DNA of 64,000 bases from Aselliscus stoliczkanus (lineage: Eukaryota > Chordata > Mammalia > Chiroptera > Hipposideridae). The stretch covers positions 88,904,271 through 88,968,270 of the forward strand of contig CM066737.1 of the NCBI GenBank assembly GCA_033961575.1, read 5' to 3'. Positions 44,064 to 55,745 of the stretch are shown one piece after another (position 1 is the first letter of the stretch; each line of letters begins with the position of its first letter). The translations under genes were made by a program, and so were the position numbers. A model generated the notes under the pieces. It had not been told where the DNA came from. It did no database searches and saw nothing but the letters and a program-made list of their open reading frames with translations.

Positions 44064-45124
44064 TTTTTAATTTCATGCATCTAACACCTTGCAGATTGAT
44101 GCAGGATATGCCTTAATTGAATGAATATCTGGACACTCTAAAGGTTATTCCCACTCTAATACAACGGGGAAGAACTTAAGCTGGTGCCTACACTAATACC
44201 TTGAAAAAGTTCTGAGCTTTGCTTTCTTTTCAGCCAGCTAAGAATTGATGCATTCTGTCACTCAACAAATGTCTATTCAATGTCCATCAGAGGTCAAACT
44301 CTGTTCTAGGTCCTGGGGACACAGCAGTACATAAAGGAAATTCCTCTGTCATGGAGCTTCAATTTTAATAGGAGAAGGCAATCAGGTCGTGGTTAAGTTT
44401 GATAAAGAAGAATTAAGCAAACTAGAGGTGATAGGGGAAAGGAACTCTTTAGATGGGGTATTCAAGATAGTGACATTTGAGTAGAGTAGTGAGGGAGCAA
44501 GCTATACAGATGCGGGGAGCTGGACAAAGGGTTCCAGAAGAAGAGACAGTGAATGGAAAGGCCCTGATATGGGAGCATGGCTTAAAGGGTTTAAGGAACA
44601 AGGAGGCTAGCATGACTGAAACCAAGGAAGCAAGATGATGAATGATTGGAGATCCTTGATTAACCAAGAGCCAGACCATGTAGGGTCTTATTGACTAGGG
44701 TTAGAAGCTTTTGGAATTTATTCTTAGTAAAAAAGGAAGACAGGAGGGTTCTGAGCTCAGAAGTGACATATGACTTACTGTGCCTGTTAGCATGCCTTCG
44801 TTCACATATTTACTAACAAACACTAGGCACTTGGAGTAAGAAGATGTGAAAGACAGAACCCCAGCCTTGGGACACTCCCATTATAACCAAAAGATTTAAA
44901 AAAAACTCATGACCTTCTACTGTTGTGGTAAACGGTGGGTATTATAAAAGTAGAGTGGGAGGAAGAATTAACTGTACAGTGAAGGAAATGCGATGTTCTG
45001 TATAGACTAGTATCAAAGCACATTGCGCCTGAGCTTGCACACAAATCCAAGGTAGAGAATATTTCATCTGATGAGCATCTAGCAAAGACTGCTTCTGATT
45101 GCTTGGCCCTTGATTTCACTTAGC
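44064..45124 (+). repeat. Ancient LINE-type repeat (44250-44770) and unassigned remainder
   Basis: 'gttctaggtcctggggacac', 'aaaggccctgatatgggagc', 'agaccatgtagggtcttatt' and 'ggaatttattcttagtaaaa' follow the order of a common ancient mammalian repeat. The right end (44775-45124) is unassigned. Confidence 0.5.
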
Positions 45125-45140
45125 AAGAGTCAGAAGATGA

Positions 45141-45246
45141 GGGCCAGCCGAGTGGCGTGGTGGTTAAGCGCTGGCCTGGGAAGCCAGCAGCCCCGGTTCG
45201 GTCCCACATATGAGGGCCAGTGACACTGCTCTCAAAAAAAAAAAAA
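45141..45246 (+). repeat. SINE-A
   Basis: gggccagccgagtggcgtgg to cagtgacactgctctc-A(n). TSD aagagtcagaagatga (45125-45140) against aagagtcacaagatg (45247-45261). Confidence 0.95.
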
Positions 45247-45432
45247 AAGAGTCACAAGATGTATTTGGTGGGAAAAATCAGGTTCTCCCTTCTACTTAGT
45301 CATTCTTATACAATGAATATCCCCCTTTCCAACTTTACACATCACCTCCTTAGAGCTCTTTTGTCCAGAGAAGGGATTTTTTTATGTGTATATAATGAAT
45401 ATAAATACAGGTTTTAGAGTAGGCTAATGTTA

Positions 45433-45727
45433 TTTTGGTTTTTTTTAAAGACTTTATTGAGGGGAATTGGGGAAGAGGAACAGCCAAGTTGTCCTTCAGT
45501 CTTAGTTGTGGAGGGCGCAGCAAGCTCAGCTCCAAGTCCAGTCACCATCCAGCCACCAGCCAGCAGCTTGCAGCTGGCTGCCTTGTTGTCAGGAGTACGT
45601 GCTCTCATCAGCTGAGCCATCCAGCTGCCCATTGGCAGCTCTCTGGCCCATGTGGGAATCAAACTGGCGATCCTGTTGCTCAGAGCTCATGCTCTTATCC
45701 AACTGAGCCACTCAGCCAGCGCATAGA
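45433..45727 (-). repeat. Dimeric SINE-R
   Basis: Tail at left ('aagactttattgaggggaat', 'agttgtggagggcgcagcaa'), then two tRNA-like heads read antisense: a degenerate one (tcatcagctgagccatccag) and a terminal one (atccaactgagccactcagc). TSD aggctaatgtta (45421-45432) against aggctaatgttt (45728-45739). Confidence 0.9.
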
Positions 45728-45739
45728 AGGCTAATGTTT

Positions 45740-46631
45740 TAATGAGCTAGAAATACGCAGATAAGAAAGAGGATAATTGAAATATAAGTCAACATGGGGG
45801 TAATTTGAGTTGAAAAGAGAAAATATGAGCAGGAAATGTCTGGGGGAAAATTAGAAGAGGGGTGGAATGGAATGAGTTCATTTATGGTATGAGTTAAGGA
45901 CAGAAGGGCTTTCTTCTCAAAAGGTAAAAAGTGAGAGTTCATGTTGTGGAACTTGACCTAGACCAGCTATCAAGGGAAAGAGACTGATTCAAAAGACTAC
46001 ACCCAGGAGGTCTGGAGCAGATACGTCTATTAGAGGTATCAAGGGAACAGGGAATGTTTTGAACCAAATCTTTAGTTACTCCTGGAGCCCAACACAAAAG
46101 CTCACTAGAAACCTTACTTTCTTCGGGCAAAATAAAGGACAACAAGATGTCTTAAATGTAATTACTCTAACATGAACCAACCACACTAATACAAATAGAA
46201 AAAAAAAGAAGATAGTACATTTGGTGATGTGAAATTTAATTTTACAATCAGAACTAAATATAGAAATTAAAGTGAAAATGTCTTGTTTTATTTCTTTCTA
46301 AAAATTCTTAGCTGTCTATTTTGAATTCCTAAGCAATACTAATATAAAATGATAAAACATGGCCGACTTGCATACTTCACAGCAGCAGCAGAATGCCAAA
46401 GGAAGATCTGTCTCCTTTCATGTTCTGAGAACTGCATAAAATTTTTTAAGACTCAGAAAATGGCTGCAGGAGGAGGAAGAGGGATTATTTACTGGTGTTG
46501 TTTTCTAGACCCCGTGCCTTGGTGGTTAATAGACAATTTAACTCTAGAACCATAGTGTCTTTTTCATCTGCCTGGTTAACCTGGGATTCCTCACACTGGC
46601 AGTAAGTTAATGGAATAAATATCCTGACAAC
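45740..46631. other. Unassigned intronic sequence
   Basis: Nothing recognised. Confidence 0.4.
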
Positions 46632-46688
46632 TCACTGCATTAATGATGATGATGATGTTTAATAATAATAATAATAATAATAATAATA
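46632..46688 (+). repeat. (TGA)n(TAA)n microsatellite
   Basis: Five TGA-type units followed by about nine TAA units. Confidence 0.92.
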
Positions 46689-46725
46689 GGGACAGGAATA
46701 GGAATACAAAAAATATTGAGCACTT

Positions 46726-46839
46726 GGGCCGGCCTAGTGGTGCGGTGGTTAAGCGCTGGCTTAGGAAGCCAGCGGCTCCGGTTCGGGTCCCACATATGAG
46801 GGCCAGTGACACTGCCCTCAAAAAAAAAATAGGGAAAAA
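46726..46839 (+). repeat. SINE-A
   Basis: gggccggcctagtggtgcgg with cagtgacactgccctc-A(n). Perfect TSD aaaatattgagcactt at 46710-46725 and 46840-46855. Inserted at the start of a MIR. Confidence 0.95.
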
Positions 46840-46841
46840 AA

Positions 46842-47035
46842 AATATTGAGCACTTTTTGCTCTTAATACCGAGGAAACATTTTACAAGGATGAACCTGTT
46901 TGATCCTCACAACAACCCTGTAAAATAAGATTTACTATTGTCCCCATTTCACAGAAGAGAAAACTGAGACTGCAGAAGCTTAACAACATATTCAAGTTCA
47001 TACTTGTAACATTATGGATTATCAGCTTCAGAGAA
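46842..47035 (+). repeat. MIR
   Basis: 'tgatcctcacaacaaccctg', 'tccccatttcacagaagaga' and 'aaaactgagactgcagaagc' are MIR core. Confidence 0.85.
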
Positions 47036-47177
47036 GGGGTTCTGGAGACTAGTGACTAAAGGGGATAAACCCCATTAATCTTTGGATAACAATAGAGGAG
47101 GTAGCTAGTAACAAATACAGGAGACTTCTGCCTGGGAATCTTTTTCTGTTCTTTAATCTCTTTGATGTTCTTTCTTC

Positions 47178-47178
<1 letters not shown>

Positions 47179-47217
<39 letters not shown>
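47179..47217 (+). repeat. (ATCT)n microsatellite
   Basis: About ten perfect tetranucleotide units. Confidence 0.95.
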
Positions 47218-47930
47218 ATCTCTACCTCCCCCTTCCTTCCACCCTCCCTTCATCCCTTCTTCACCCCTTCCTTCCCATAGGAGAATAAAAATCTTCTATT
47301 CTCATGCTTATGGGTCTACAGGTCAACTATAGTTTAGGTGATCTAGATGGTTTGACTGGGAAGTTCTGCTTCAGGCTGCCGGTTGGCTGGGTTTGGCTCC
47401 AGGCTGTGAGTTCAGATTGTCTGAACAGTTCAGATTGTCTCTAAATGTGTTGGATTTTGAGGCCCAGGATGAAGGATCAGAGGCTACCTGGGGCATGTGC
47501 TCATGGCAGATCACCAGAGCACAAGAGGACAAGCATCTGTTCTATCATATCTGCTGAAGCCCCATTGGCCAAAGCAAGTAACATGGTCAAGCCCAAGGTC
47601 AAGGATGGGAAGCACACTCTGCCCACCATGAGGCTATGGCTAAAAGTATAGATGTTTAATTATTGTACAATGGAGTGAAGAACTGGGACCAAAATTCCAT
47701 CTTTCCCACCCTCTTCTTTCTTTCATTGCTGTCCTATTCTTAGCTCTTACTCTTATCTTGCTTTCTAAATAATGTACATCCCACCTATAGTCATTTGGTT
47801 TTTAATATCTAAGTTGCTTCCTACTGTCTCAGGTTTCAAATTTTATTTTCCTTGAAATTTCCCTGGTGCCTAATACAAAACTGTTCACACAGAGAGTATT
47901 CAGCAAATGGCGCTGACTGCCTGCCGTCTT
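47218..47930. other. Unassigned; old retroelement-like 47300-47645
   Basis: 'gccccattggccaaagcaag' and 'taacatggtcaagcccaagg' are wording of an old dispersed repeat I cannot name. No gene. Confidence 0.4.
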
Positions 47931-47944
47931 TTAACACTTTTTTT

Positions 47945-48044
47945 TTTTTTTGAGGGCAGTCACTGGCCCACATATGTGGGATCCGAACCGGGGCCGCTGG
48001 CTTCCCAAGCCAGCACTTAACCACCATGCCACTCGGCCAACCCC
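47945..48044 (-). repeat. SINE-A
   Basis: Antisense copy, T-tail then 'gggcagtcactggcccacat' to 'ccactcggccaacccc'. TSD ctgccgtcttttaa at 47931-47944 and 48045-48058. Confidence 0.95.
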
Positions 48045-48058
48045 CTGCCGTCTTTTAA

Positions 48059-48568
48059 ACGCACCTCTGGAGAGATACTAAAGGCACCTGGTAATATTGT
48101 ACTGACTTGTTAGTAACCTGACTTAACACAAATGGCCTAAAGACTGTGGCCACCTTTACCCAGAGGGAAGTTCTACAGTAACACAGTCAGCCAATTCTGT
48201 TTGAAATTATTCAGAAATTCCACAAGCATAATTCAGTCACAGCTCTATTTCTGTAGACACATATCCTCCTACATCTGGTCTTCTGAGGCTCGATTTCTTT
48301 CTTAATGTCCTAACAATCACAATGAGGTTCTTGGAATTTTGTATAAGCCAGTTTGAAGGAGCATTTCTTTCATGAGTAATGCCACCAAATATTGTTTATC
48401 AGACTTTGCAGGACTATAGGCCCAGCAGCACTGGATATTAGATATAGCATTTGTCTCTGCAACAGTGACCTTGCCAAGTAGTTTAGTATGAACTCTGGAC
48501 TTCCCATATCAATTGCAAGCTTAATACTCTAAATGACTTGGCAATCTACTGACAATTCCCATGATTTG
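48059..48568. other. Unassigned intronic sequence
   Basis: Nothing recognised. Confidence 0.4.
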
Positions 48569-48570
48569 TA

Positions 48571-49090
48571 CAGACGGTCCGTGATTTGCAATGGCTCTAC
48601 TTAACATTTTCTTGACTTTACGATGGTACAAAAGTGATACCCATTCAGTAGAAACTATGCTTCGAATTTTGAATTATGGTCTTTTCCTGGGCTAGTGATA
48701 TGCAGTACAATACCCTCTAGTGATGCTGGGCAACGGCAATGAGCTACAGCTCCCGGTTGGTCACGCAATCGGGAGGATAAACAACTGATACTCTACAGTG
48801 TACTCTGTTGCCAGCACTTTTTGGATATTGGGTTTTCACATGTCATCATGTCTACAAAACGCCCACCTGTGTCTTTTGCTTCTGGTGAGAAAAAGAGGAA
48901 GGCAATTCCTCTAGAGATGAAACTCAAGATAATTGCCCAACTGTAGGCTAATGTAAGTGTATTGAGCATGTTTAAGGTACGCTGGGCTAAGCTATGATGT
49001 TTGGTACATTAGGTGTATTAAATGCATTCTTGACTTATGATATAATGAGTTTATCGGGACATAATCCCATCGTAAGTCGAGGAGCATCTG
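48571..49090 (+). mobile_element. Tigger7/MER44-like non-autonomous element, 520 bp
   Basis: TA-flanked (48569-48570; 49091-49092). Left end cagacggtccgtgatttgca with 'ctttacgatggtacaaaagt' and 'cattcagtagaaactatgct'; right end 'cgtaagtcgaggagcatctg'. A 32-codon transposase N-terminal remnant at 48848-48946 reads MSTKRPPVSFASGEKKRKAI then PLEMKLKIIAQL-stop, the beginning of the CENP-B-like DNA-binding domain. The catalytic domain is deleted. Confidence 0.85.
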
Positions 49091-49092
49091 TA

Positions 49093-50006
49093 TTCTGTTC
49101 GCCATATGCAGTGGTCTCAGAGCTTAGTGTTATCTGTCTGACAGCTCATATAATATTTACAGGTTGTTATTCGTGAGGAATTTTAGTTAGCCATAAAGAT
49201 TTTCACAGCTATGGCAGACATTAGAGGCCTCATTCATCACTCTTGTGACCTTCCCCTCTGGAATGTAGCCCATCTGTCTCTGCTGTTGAAATCTTTATGG
49301 AAAATCTGCCCATCTTTGAAAGTTTAGTAAGTGATCTTAAAGTTTTCATTGAATCTTTACTTTTGATATATGATATAGACATATAAAGTACTATTCTTTT
49401 TTTAATTTAATGTTTTGAAGTGTTAAATTTAACTTGCCTTTTCAGTTAAATGACAGAAAGCTTAATCTTGCTACAGGAACTATACACATCACATAAAAAA
49501 AATAGAAATCTTACAGAAAACAACTGCAATGGGGAAATATGATACATATACATATACAGTCAGCATTAATAATTACATAAAAAGTTAAACACTGTATTAT
49601 AATCTTCATTATGACCTTAGGAAGTAAAAAAATGTGGGAATAAGTTTTTCATGTAATTTAATATTATAACACAGACCCTAAGCAAATTCCATAAATAAAT
49701 AAATTGAATGGGCTGATTTGCAGAACAGGAGCGAGGAATGAGCAATCCTCAGATGTTCCCCATCTCCACTTACATTCTTTCCCTTTCATGCACAACGACT
49801 TTCCTTCTATCTGTCCCCTCCTTCAACTTCTGTGATCTGGTTCAGCCTTCACCTCTCTTGTGAAATTGCCCTGTTGAAATCTCCAGTGATCTTGTGATGA
49901 AATACATCTTCCTCTTCTATAGCCTTAGTCCTTTGGAGCCCATTGGAGCTCATACTTCACCATCTGGTTGTCTGTCTTACATCTCACCATACTTTATTCT
50001 GGTTTA
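49093..50006. other. Unassigned intronic sequence
   Basis: 49760-49995 is C/T-rich and could be very old LINE debris. Nothing else. Confidence 0.35.
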
Positions 50007-50021
50007 TGTGTTCTTTTTCTT

Positions 50022-50406
50022 GTTTTTTTTTTTTTTTTTTAGAAATGTTATTAGGGAATAGTGTGCTTTTCCAGGACCCACCAGCTGCAAATCAAGTAGT
50101 TGATTCAATCTAGTTGAGAAGGGCTCAGCTGAGCTCCAAGTCCAGTTGCCATTTTCAATCTAGTTGCGGAGAGGTGCAGCCCACCATCCCATATGGGAAT
50201 TGAACCAGCAACTTTGTTGTTAAGAGCACAGACTCTAACCAACTGAGCTATCCAGTTGCCCACTGGCAGCTCAGAAGTAACTTAGCTCAAGTTGTTGTCT
50301 TCAATCTAGTTGTGGAGAGTGCAGCTCACTGGCCAATGTGAGAATCTAATCAGCAACCTTGTTGTTCAGAGCGCACACTCTAACCAACTGAGCCACCCTG
50401 CCGCCC
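50022..50406 (-). repeat. Dimeric SINE-R, 385 bp
   Basis: Long T-tail at left, 'gtgtgcttttccaggaccca', then two full antisense tRNA-like heads (ctctaaccaactgagctatc and ctctaaccaactgagccacc) each followed by 'tcaatctagttg'-type body. TSD tgtgttctttttctt (50007-50021) against tgtgtattctttttctt (from 50407). Confidence 0.92.
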
Positions 50407-50422
50407 TGTGTATTCTTTTTCT

Positions 50423-51189
50423 TTGGTGGCTCTTCTATTGCCACCACCATTTCAGGGCATTCCCCAAGATACAGTTCTCTTTGAACAGCCTCCTTTCCTT
50501 AAAGAGTCCAGCCATTTTCATAGCTTCAGCTATCTAGTACTTAAGGTCTTGTCCTTTCACCTGAGTTTCAGTGAAAAGACCCACCTTCCAAATATTTTAA
50601 CCTAAATTTATAATTTTTCTGAAACTTACCTCTACGCTTATTTATTTCTGCCAATGAAACACCCAATTGCCTAGCACTAAGCCTTAGACGTTTAGAGTCA
50701 CCTGTGACTTCTCACTTTCACTGGACACCAAATTTACTTCTGAACTAATTCTGAAACTCCACTCTCCTACCTCTAATCCATTGTATATAGTACAAGGACA
50801 ATCTTCTTATCTTTTCATCATCATAATCTCTGATGATAAAACAGCCTGTGGCCCTCTATTTCCCATTGTATCACATATGAACTAATCTGTTCATCATTCA
50901 TGCTGATGAATAGTGGACCCATGATCTATCTAAGAATGAAGGATCTGTTCAGCAGATGCCATTAGTCTAAGCAGACGGAAATGTATAAAGAAGTACCATA
51001 AGCCCAGGCAGTTAGGTCCATGTTCAAAGGCATTTCTCTCTGCCATACTTTATACTATATGTGGCACGTCAGTGATAGGAATGGATCCAAGGGTTGAAGA
51101 AAAATGCTGCCCTTGAGGCAGAGAGGTTGATTCTAGGATTACCATCATTCAGACTACATCTTACAGATATGCAATTACAAACATTATTT
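50423..51189. other. Unassigned intronic sequence
   Basis: Nothing clear; 50640-50890 may be old LINE-like. Confidence 0.35.
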
Positions 51190-51520
51190 GTATGGTGATT
51201 AACATTTTGCAAAGCAATTTCATATCTACTTTCTCATTCTATCCTGACAACATTTTTGGAAGGGAGATATCATTATTCCCATTTTGCATAGAAGAAAAAC
51301 AAGGCTCTTGTACCAACTATATTTAAATTTTAAAAAATAGAATAATATCTGGCATATAATAGGTGCTCAATAAATACTGACTGAATAAATCGGGGGGGGA
51401 GAAAAAGAAGGCTTAGGGAGAAAACAAAGACTTGCTTCATATCATGTCGTGATGGTGGAGTCAGGACTCAAATCCCGTTCTTCTGAATCTGCATTCTGGA
51501 CACTTTCCACTTGTTCCAGA
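51190..51520 (+). repeat. MIR-like fragments
   Basis: 'gcaaagcaatttcatatcta', 'ttattcccattttgcataga', 'taataggtgctcaataaata' and 'ggactcaaatcccgttcttc'. Confidence 0.65.
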
Positions 51521-51794
51521 GACTTCTCAAGATGCTGGGTTGGGCTTTGAGATAGAAAGCCAATGTACTGAGTGCCTTTCTGAACTCAGAAAGTTGACAA
51601 TCTATCAAGGGAAGTGGGGGTGTGAGGGGCATGTTCTCAAATAATCCACTGTATCAGGCAGTATATCTAACATGCCTTGAGAATTATACAAGCTAAATGC
51701 CATTGACCTGTGGAAAATGGATTTTTTCTCTTTCCACCAGGATCAATAAAGAAAGACTTCTGCTGGCAGGAGTGTAATTTGTCTAAAATGCCTT

Positions 51795-51930
51795 TAAAAT
51801 GTTCATAGCCTTTAATCAAATAAATAAAGTTCTAGGAATTTTGCTTAAGGAAATTAACAAAACGTGTGCAAAGACTTATCTACAAAGATGTTCATTGCAG
51901 CCTTGCTTATAATTGTGGAAGACTGGAAAG
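51795..51930 (+). repeat. Ancient L1 ORF2 fragment
   Basis: 'ttctaggaattttgcttaag', 'acaaagatgttcattgcagc', 'ataattgtggaagactggaa' follow old L1 ORF2 3' wording. No frame. Confidence 0.6.
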
Positions 51931-52544
51931 TTTTTTTAATGCACTTTGCCCCTCCCTATGCACTTTCCACATTTCCCTACCTTGCCCTGGGCCTTGAGAA
52001 GTTGATGTCTGTGTGGGCTGCATGAACGGAATCCCCAGCCCTCTCGCTTTGGATTGGCCTCAGCCAACAGGGAGCCATAGTAGGAAGAGAGAAAATAGGT
52101 CGGAATGTTTATTCCCTAGCCTCCCTCCCAGCCTGTTTCCCTTAAACAAAGATCTTGTCACATGACCCTCTTCACCAGTGCACATGCATTCTTGCCCATT
52201 TGGGGGATTCTAGGGGGGCTCACTTGCTCTCTCCTCTTTCTCCTCCCTCTCTCCTTCACCTCCGTCCCCACCTCTGTTCTGGTAATTGCTTTGTCTCCTT
52301 GCCCTCAGACCTAGGGGTGGTAATGGCTCCCTGTTGCTATTAATATTATCCCTTGTGATTTCCTTACACCCTACACAGACCTCTGTGACCAGACCTTTTA
52401 CTAAACACTATTCAACTTACTCCATTTGAATGTGACATTTGTTTCCTTCCAAATGAGTGGTACACTCCCATTATAATATATGTTCATCTAAAACCTGATG
52501 TCAATAAATAATAATGTCATTGAGGGCATGGAACCTCTTTCTGC
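51931..52544. other. Unassigned intronic sequence
   Basis: Nothing recognised. Confidence 0.4.
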
Positions 52545-52577
52545 ACCACCACCACCACCACCACCACCACCACCACA
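52545..52577 (+). repeat. (CAC)n microsatellite
   Basis: About ten CAC/ACC units followed by a C-rich patch. Confidence 0.92.
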
Positions 52578-52679
52578 ACCCCCCGCCACCTGCAGATACC
52601 TAGCTTGGGAACATACACATTATGTACAAGTTCAGACAATTAAGTTTGCGAACTCATCCTAGAAAAAGTGCTACATCCC

Positions 52680-53133
52680 TCATTGTTGAATATCACTATG
52701 GTCACCTTTGAAGTACTCCCCTTGAGAAGCTATGCACCCATGCCAGTGCCTAGTCCTCCCTTCAAAGCCATTTTGGAACTCTTTTTCTGGAACAGCCATC
52801 AGAGCTGTCATATTACCCTTGCTGTCCGGAGTGTCATCAAAATGTCTTCCTCTCAGTATTTCCTTTATCTTCAGGTTAAGAAAGAAGTCATTTGGGGCCA
52901 GATCAGGTGAGTAGGAAGGGGTTTCCAATACAGTTATTTGTTTCCTGGCTAAAAACTCCCTCACAGACAGTGCCATGTGAGCTGGTGCATTGCCGTGATG
53001 CAAGAGCCATGAATTGTTGGTGAAAAGTTCAGGTTGTCTAACTTTTCCATGCAGCCTTTTCTGCACTTCCAAATAGTCAACTTTGTTAAATGTTTGTCCA
53101 ACTGGTACAAATTCGTAAAGAATAATCCCGTCT
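52680..53133 (-). pseudogene. Mariner transposase, C-terminal half (dead)
   Basis: Minus-strand frame entering from the L1 junction: [20 protein letters not shown], later SWLLHHGNAPAHMALSVREF, then SYSPDLAPNDFFL. Mariner transposases are DD34D nucleases with HHDNAPAH and YSPDLAPxD motifs. Here the second catalytic Asp is Gly (HHGNAPAH), while the last Asp (APND) is kept. The N-terminal DNA-binding domain and first catalytic Asp are absent, and the frame start belongs to L1. Inactive. Confidence 0.9.
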
Positions 53134-53134
53134 G

Positions 53135-54485
53135 GAGAATATATTCGCCAGTGATATATCTGATAAGGGGTTAATATCCAAAATTTGTAAAACACTCATG
53201 AAACTCAACACCAAAGAATCAAACAACCCAATTAAAAAATGGGCAGAAGATATGAAGAGACATTTCTCTAAAGAGGACATACAGAAGGCCAACTGGCATA
53301 TGAAAAAATGTTCAACCTCACTGGTCATTAGGGAAATGCAAATAAAAACCACAATGAGATACCACCTCACGCCGGTCAGAATGGCTATCATCAATAAAGC
53401 AACAAACAACAAGTGCTGGCGGGGCTGTGGGGGAAAAGGGAACCCTGCTGCACTGTTGGTGGGATTGCAGATTGGTGCAGCCACTATGGAAGTCAGTATG
53501 GAGGTATCTCAAAAAACTGGAAATGGGCCGGCCGAGTGGCTTGGGAAACCAGTGGCCCCGGTTCGGGTCCCACATATGAGGGCCAGTGACACTGACCTCA
53601 AAACAAAAAACAAAAAAACAAACAAACCTGGAAATAGAACTACCTTTTGACCCAGCAATTCCACTCCTAGGTATTTATCACGAAAAACCCAAGACGCTAA
53701 TTCAGAAAAATATATGCACCGCTATGTTCATTGCAGTGCTATTTACAATAGCCAAGACTTGGAAACAACCAAATTGCCCATCGGTAGATGACTGGATTAA
53801 GAAACTGTGGTACATTTATACAATGGAGTATTACTCCCCTATAAAGAAGAATGAAATCATACCATTTGCAATGATATGGATGGACCTAGCGACTATTATG
53901 TTAAGTTAAATAAGTCAGTCAGAGAAAGACAAATACCATATGATCTCACTTATATATGGAATCTGAAAAACTGAATGAATGAGCAAAGTAAACAGAAACT
54001 GTCTCATAGATATAGAGGAAAAATAGGGTTGCTAACTGGGAGGGGGATGGGGATGAGGGAGAAGAGGAAGGGATTAGACAGCAAAAATAGGCAACTACAA
54101 TATTGCCACAGGTATGTGAAATACAGTTCGGGGAATATAATTAATAATGTTGTAAATATTTTGTGGGGTGTCAGATGGTCACATGTCTTGTTAGGGAGAC
54201 CATTTCATGGATGGAGTAGAGGCTTGATCACTGCACTGTACACCTGAAGCTGATGTTGTATAATATTGTATGCCAACTGTAATTGAATGTATATAGATAG
54301 TCACAGGATGTGGATTATACTGTGGAAGGGAGTCAGAGGAAGTGTAATAGATATATATGATATGGGGGGAGGAGTGGGGTGGCGAATTGGGGGAGGGGGC
54401 TTGTCACTTTGAGGGGTAAAAAGTATAACTATTGCACTGTGTTGTACACCTGAAACTAATTAAAAATAAATAAATTTAAAAAAAA
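53135..54485 (+). mobile_element. 5'-truncated L1 inside the mariner
   Basis: ORF2 3' part from 'gtgatatatctgataagggg', with recognisable peptides ([20 protein letters not shown] at 53198; [20 protein letters not shown] near 53640), 3' UTR from about 53980, end 'gtgttgtacacctgaaacta' plus A-tail. TSD of 16 bp with two mismatches: agaataatcccgtctg (53119-53134) and agactaatcccctctg (54486-54501). Itself interrupted by a SINE-A. Confidence 0.92.
53525..53627 (+). repeat. SINE-A inside the L1 inside the mariner
   Basis: gggccggccgagtggcttgg to cagtgacactgacctc-A-rich. TSD ctggaaat at 53517-53524 and 53628-53635. It has lost part of the 5' head compared with sisters ('gcggtggttaagcgctg' missing). 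Confidence 0.93.
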
Positions 54486-54563
54486 AGACTAATCCCCTCT
54501 GATATCAAAAATGTTTAGCAACATTATTGCAACAAGTTCAAGATCTTAATTGTCACTCCTCTT

Positions 54564-55179
54564 ATGTTCAGTAGATACCAGTTGATTGGTTTTAATGCTG
54601 GAATATTAGATGTGCTCTTTGGAAAATAGCCTGAGAGGCTGTAATTAAGTGCAAAGTAGGAAGAACTGTGTCTGTCTTGTTCACGATATTAGCACCAGCA
54701 CTTCACCCAGTGTCTAGTGCACAGTAGGTGCTCTGTAAATATGTATTGCATAATAGGTAAAGTTATGTTAGGTATTGTTTTGTTTCTTTAGGAATAAGGG
54801 CTCCATTTTTCTCTTTTAGATGAAAATAGCTCTCACCTTAGCTCTTTGGAAATTAGCTTCTCCAAACTGATGAGAGGATTTCATTTAGACATCTAATAGA
54901 ACAGGACCAATGATGGAGGTTACAGATCGTAGGGAGACAGATTTCGACCAGAATAAAAGGAAGCTCTTGCTAATCATCACTAAAGCTACAGGAATTCAAA
55001 AGACACCCTTCCCCCCACCACCACCCCCAGCCAGGATCTGGTGACAATAAAGTTGTTCAAGCAGCTCCTGGAAAATAATTTGATGGATTTGGTGGAAATC
55101 ATGTAAAGGATATTTAGAGCTCAGATCTAGTTTAGAGAGCTTCGACTAGATGACATTACAATACATTTTAAGACGTATT
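54564..55179 (+). repeat. L2-like fragment (54650-54750) and unassigned remainder
   Basis: 'aactgtgtctgtcttgttca', 'acccagtgtctagtgcacag' and 'taggtgctctgtaaatatgt' read as L2. The rest is unassigned. Confidence 0.5.
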
Positions 55180-55745
55180 TATTAAACAAATAAACAAAAC
55201 ATATACAGAGAACATTCTTTTACTTTTTTTCTTTTTTTTAAATTAGTTTCAGGAATGCAAAACAATGTGATAGTTAGACATGTCACCCCTCACAAAGTGA
55301 TAACCCCCCCAATCTACTACCCCTCTGACATCATATATGGCTGTTACAATATCATTGACTCTATTCCCTAAGTTGTACTCCACATCTTGTGACTATATAA
55401 ATAGTAACTTATAGTTGACATTATTATTCAGCTTCAGCTTCAGATACAAAGAACATTTTTATGGTTGCAAGAAGGAAGCAGGGTTGAGGGATGGGTGAAA
55501 ACGGGGAAGGGATTAAGAAGTATAAATTGGTAGTTACAAAATAGCCATGGGGATATAGGGTATAACATAAGAAATATAGTCAATAATATTGTAATAACTA
55601 TGTATGGTGTCAGATGGATACTGGATTTATCATGGTAATGACTTCAAAAGTTATATAATTGTCTAATCACTATGTTGTACACCTCAAACTAATATAATAT
55701 TGAATGTCAACTATTGTATAATTGAAAAATAAAAAAATAATTTTA
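55180..55745 (+). repeat. L1 3' UTR, split by an antisense L1
   Basis: Sense L1 3' UTR: 'aacaaataaacaaaacatat', 'acagagaacattctttt', resuming at 55443 with 'atacaaagaacatttttatg' and running to 'gttgtacacctcaaactaat' and the A-tail. Confidence 0.7.
55221..55442 (-). mobile_element. Antisense L1 3' fragment nested in L1
   Basis: 'ttagtttcaggaatgcaaaa' to 'cattattattcagcttcag', bracketed by atacagagaacattctttt (left) and atacaaagaacattttt (right), read as a diverged TSD. Confidence 0.6.

Larger units (their letters stand above)
52627..54563 (-). mobile_element. Mariner element, internally deleted and split by an L1
   Basis: Left terminus caagttcagacaattaagtt after TA (52625-52626). The interior is split at 53134 by an L1 (53135-54485) and resumes at 54486 ('ctctgatatcaaaaatgttt', 'agcaacattattgcaac') before a degenerate right TIR ('gatcttaattgtcac'). 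Without the L1 it is about 590 bp, roughly half a full mariner, because the transposase N-terminus is missing. The exact right end is uncertain. Confidence 0.85.
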
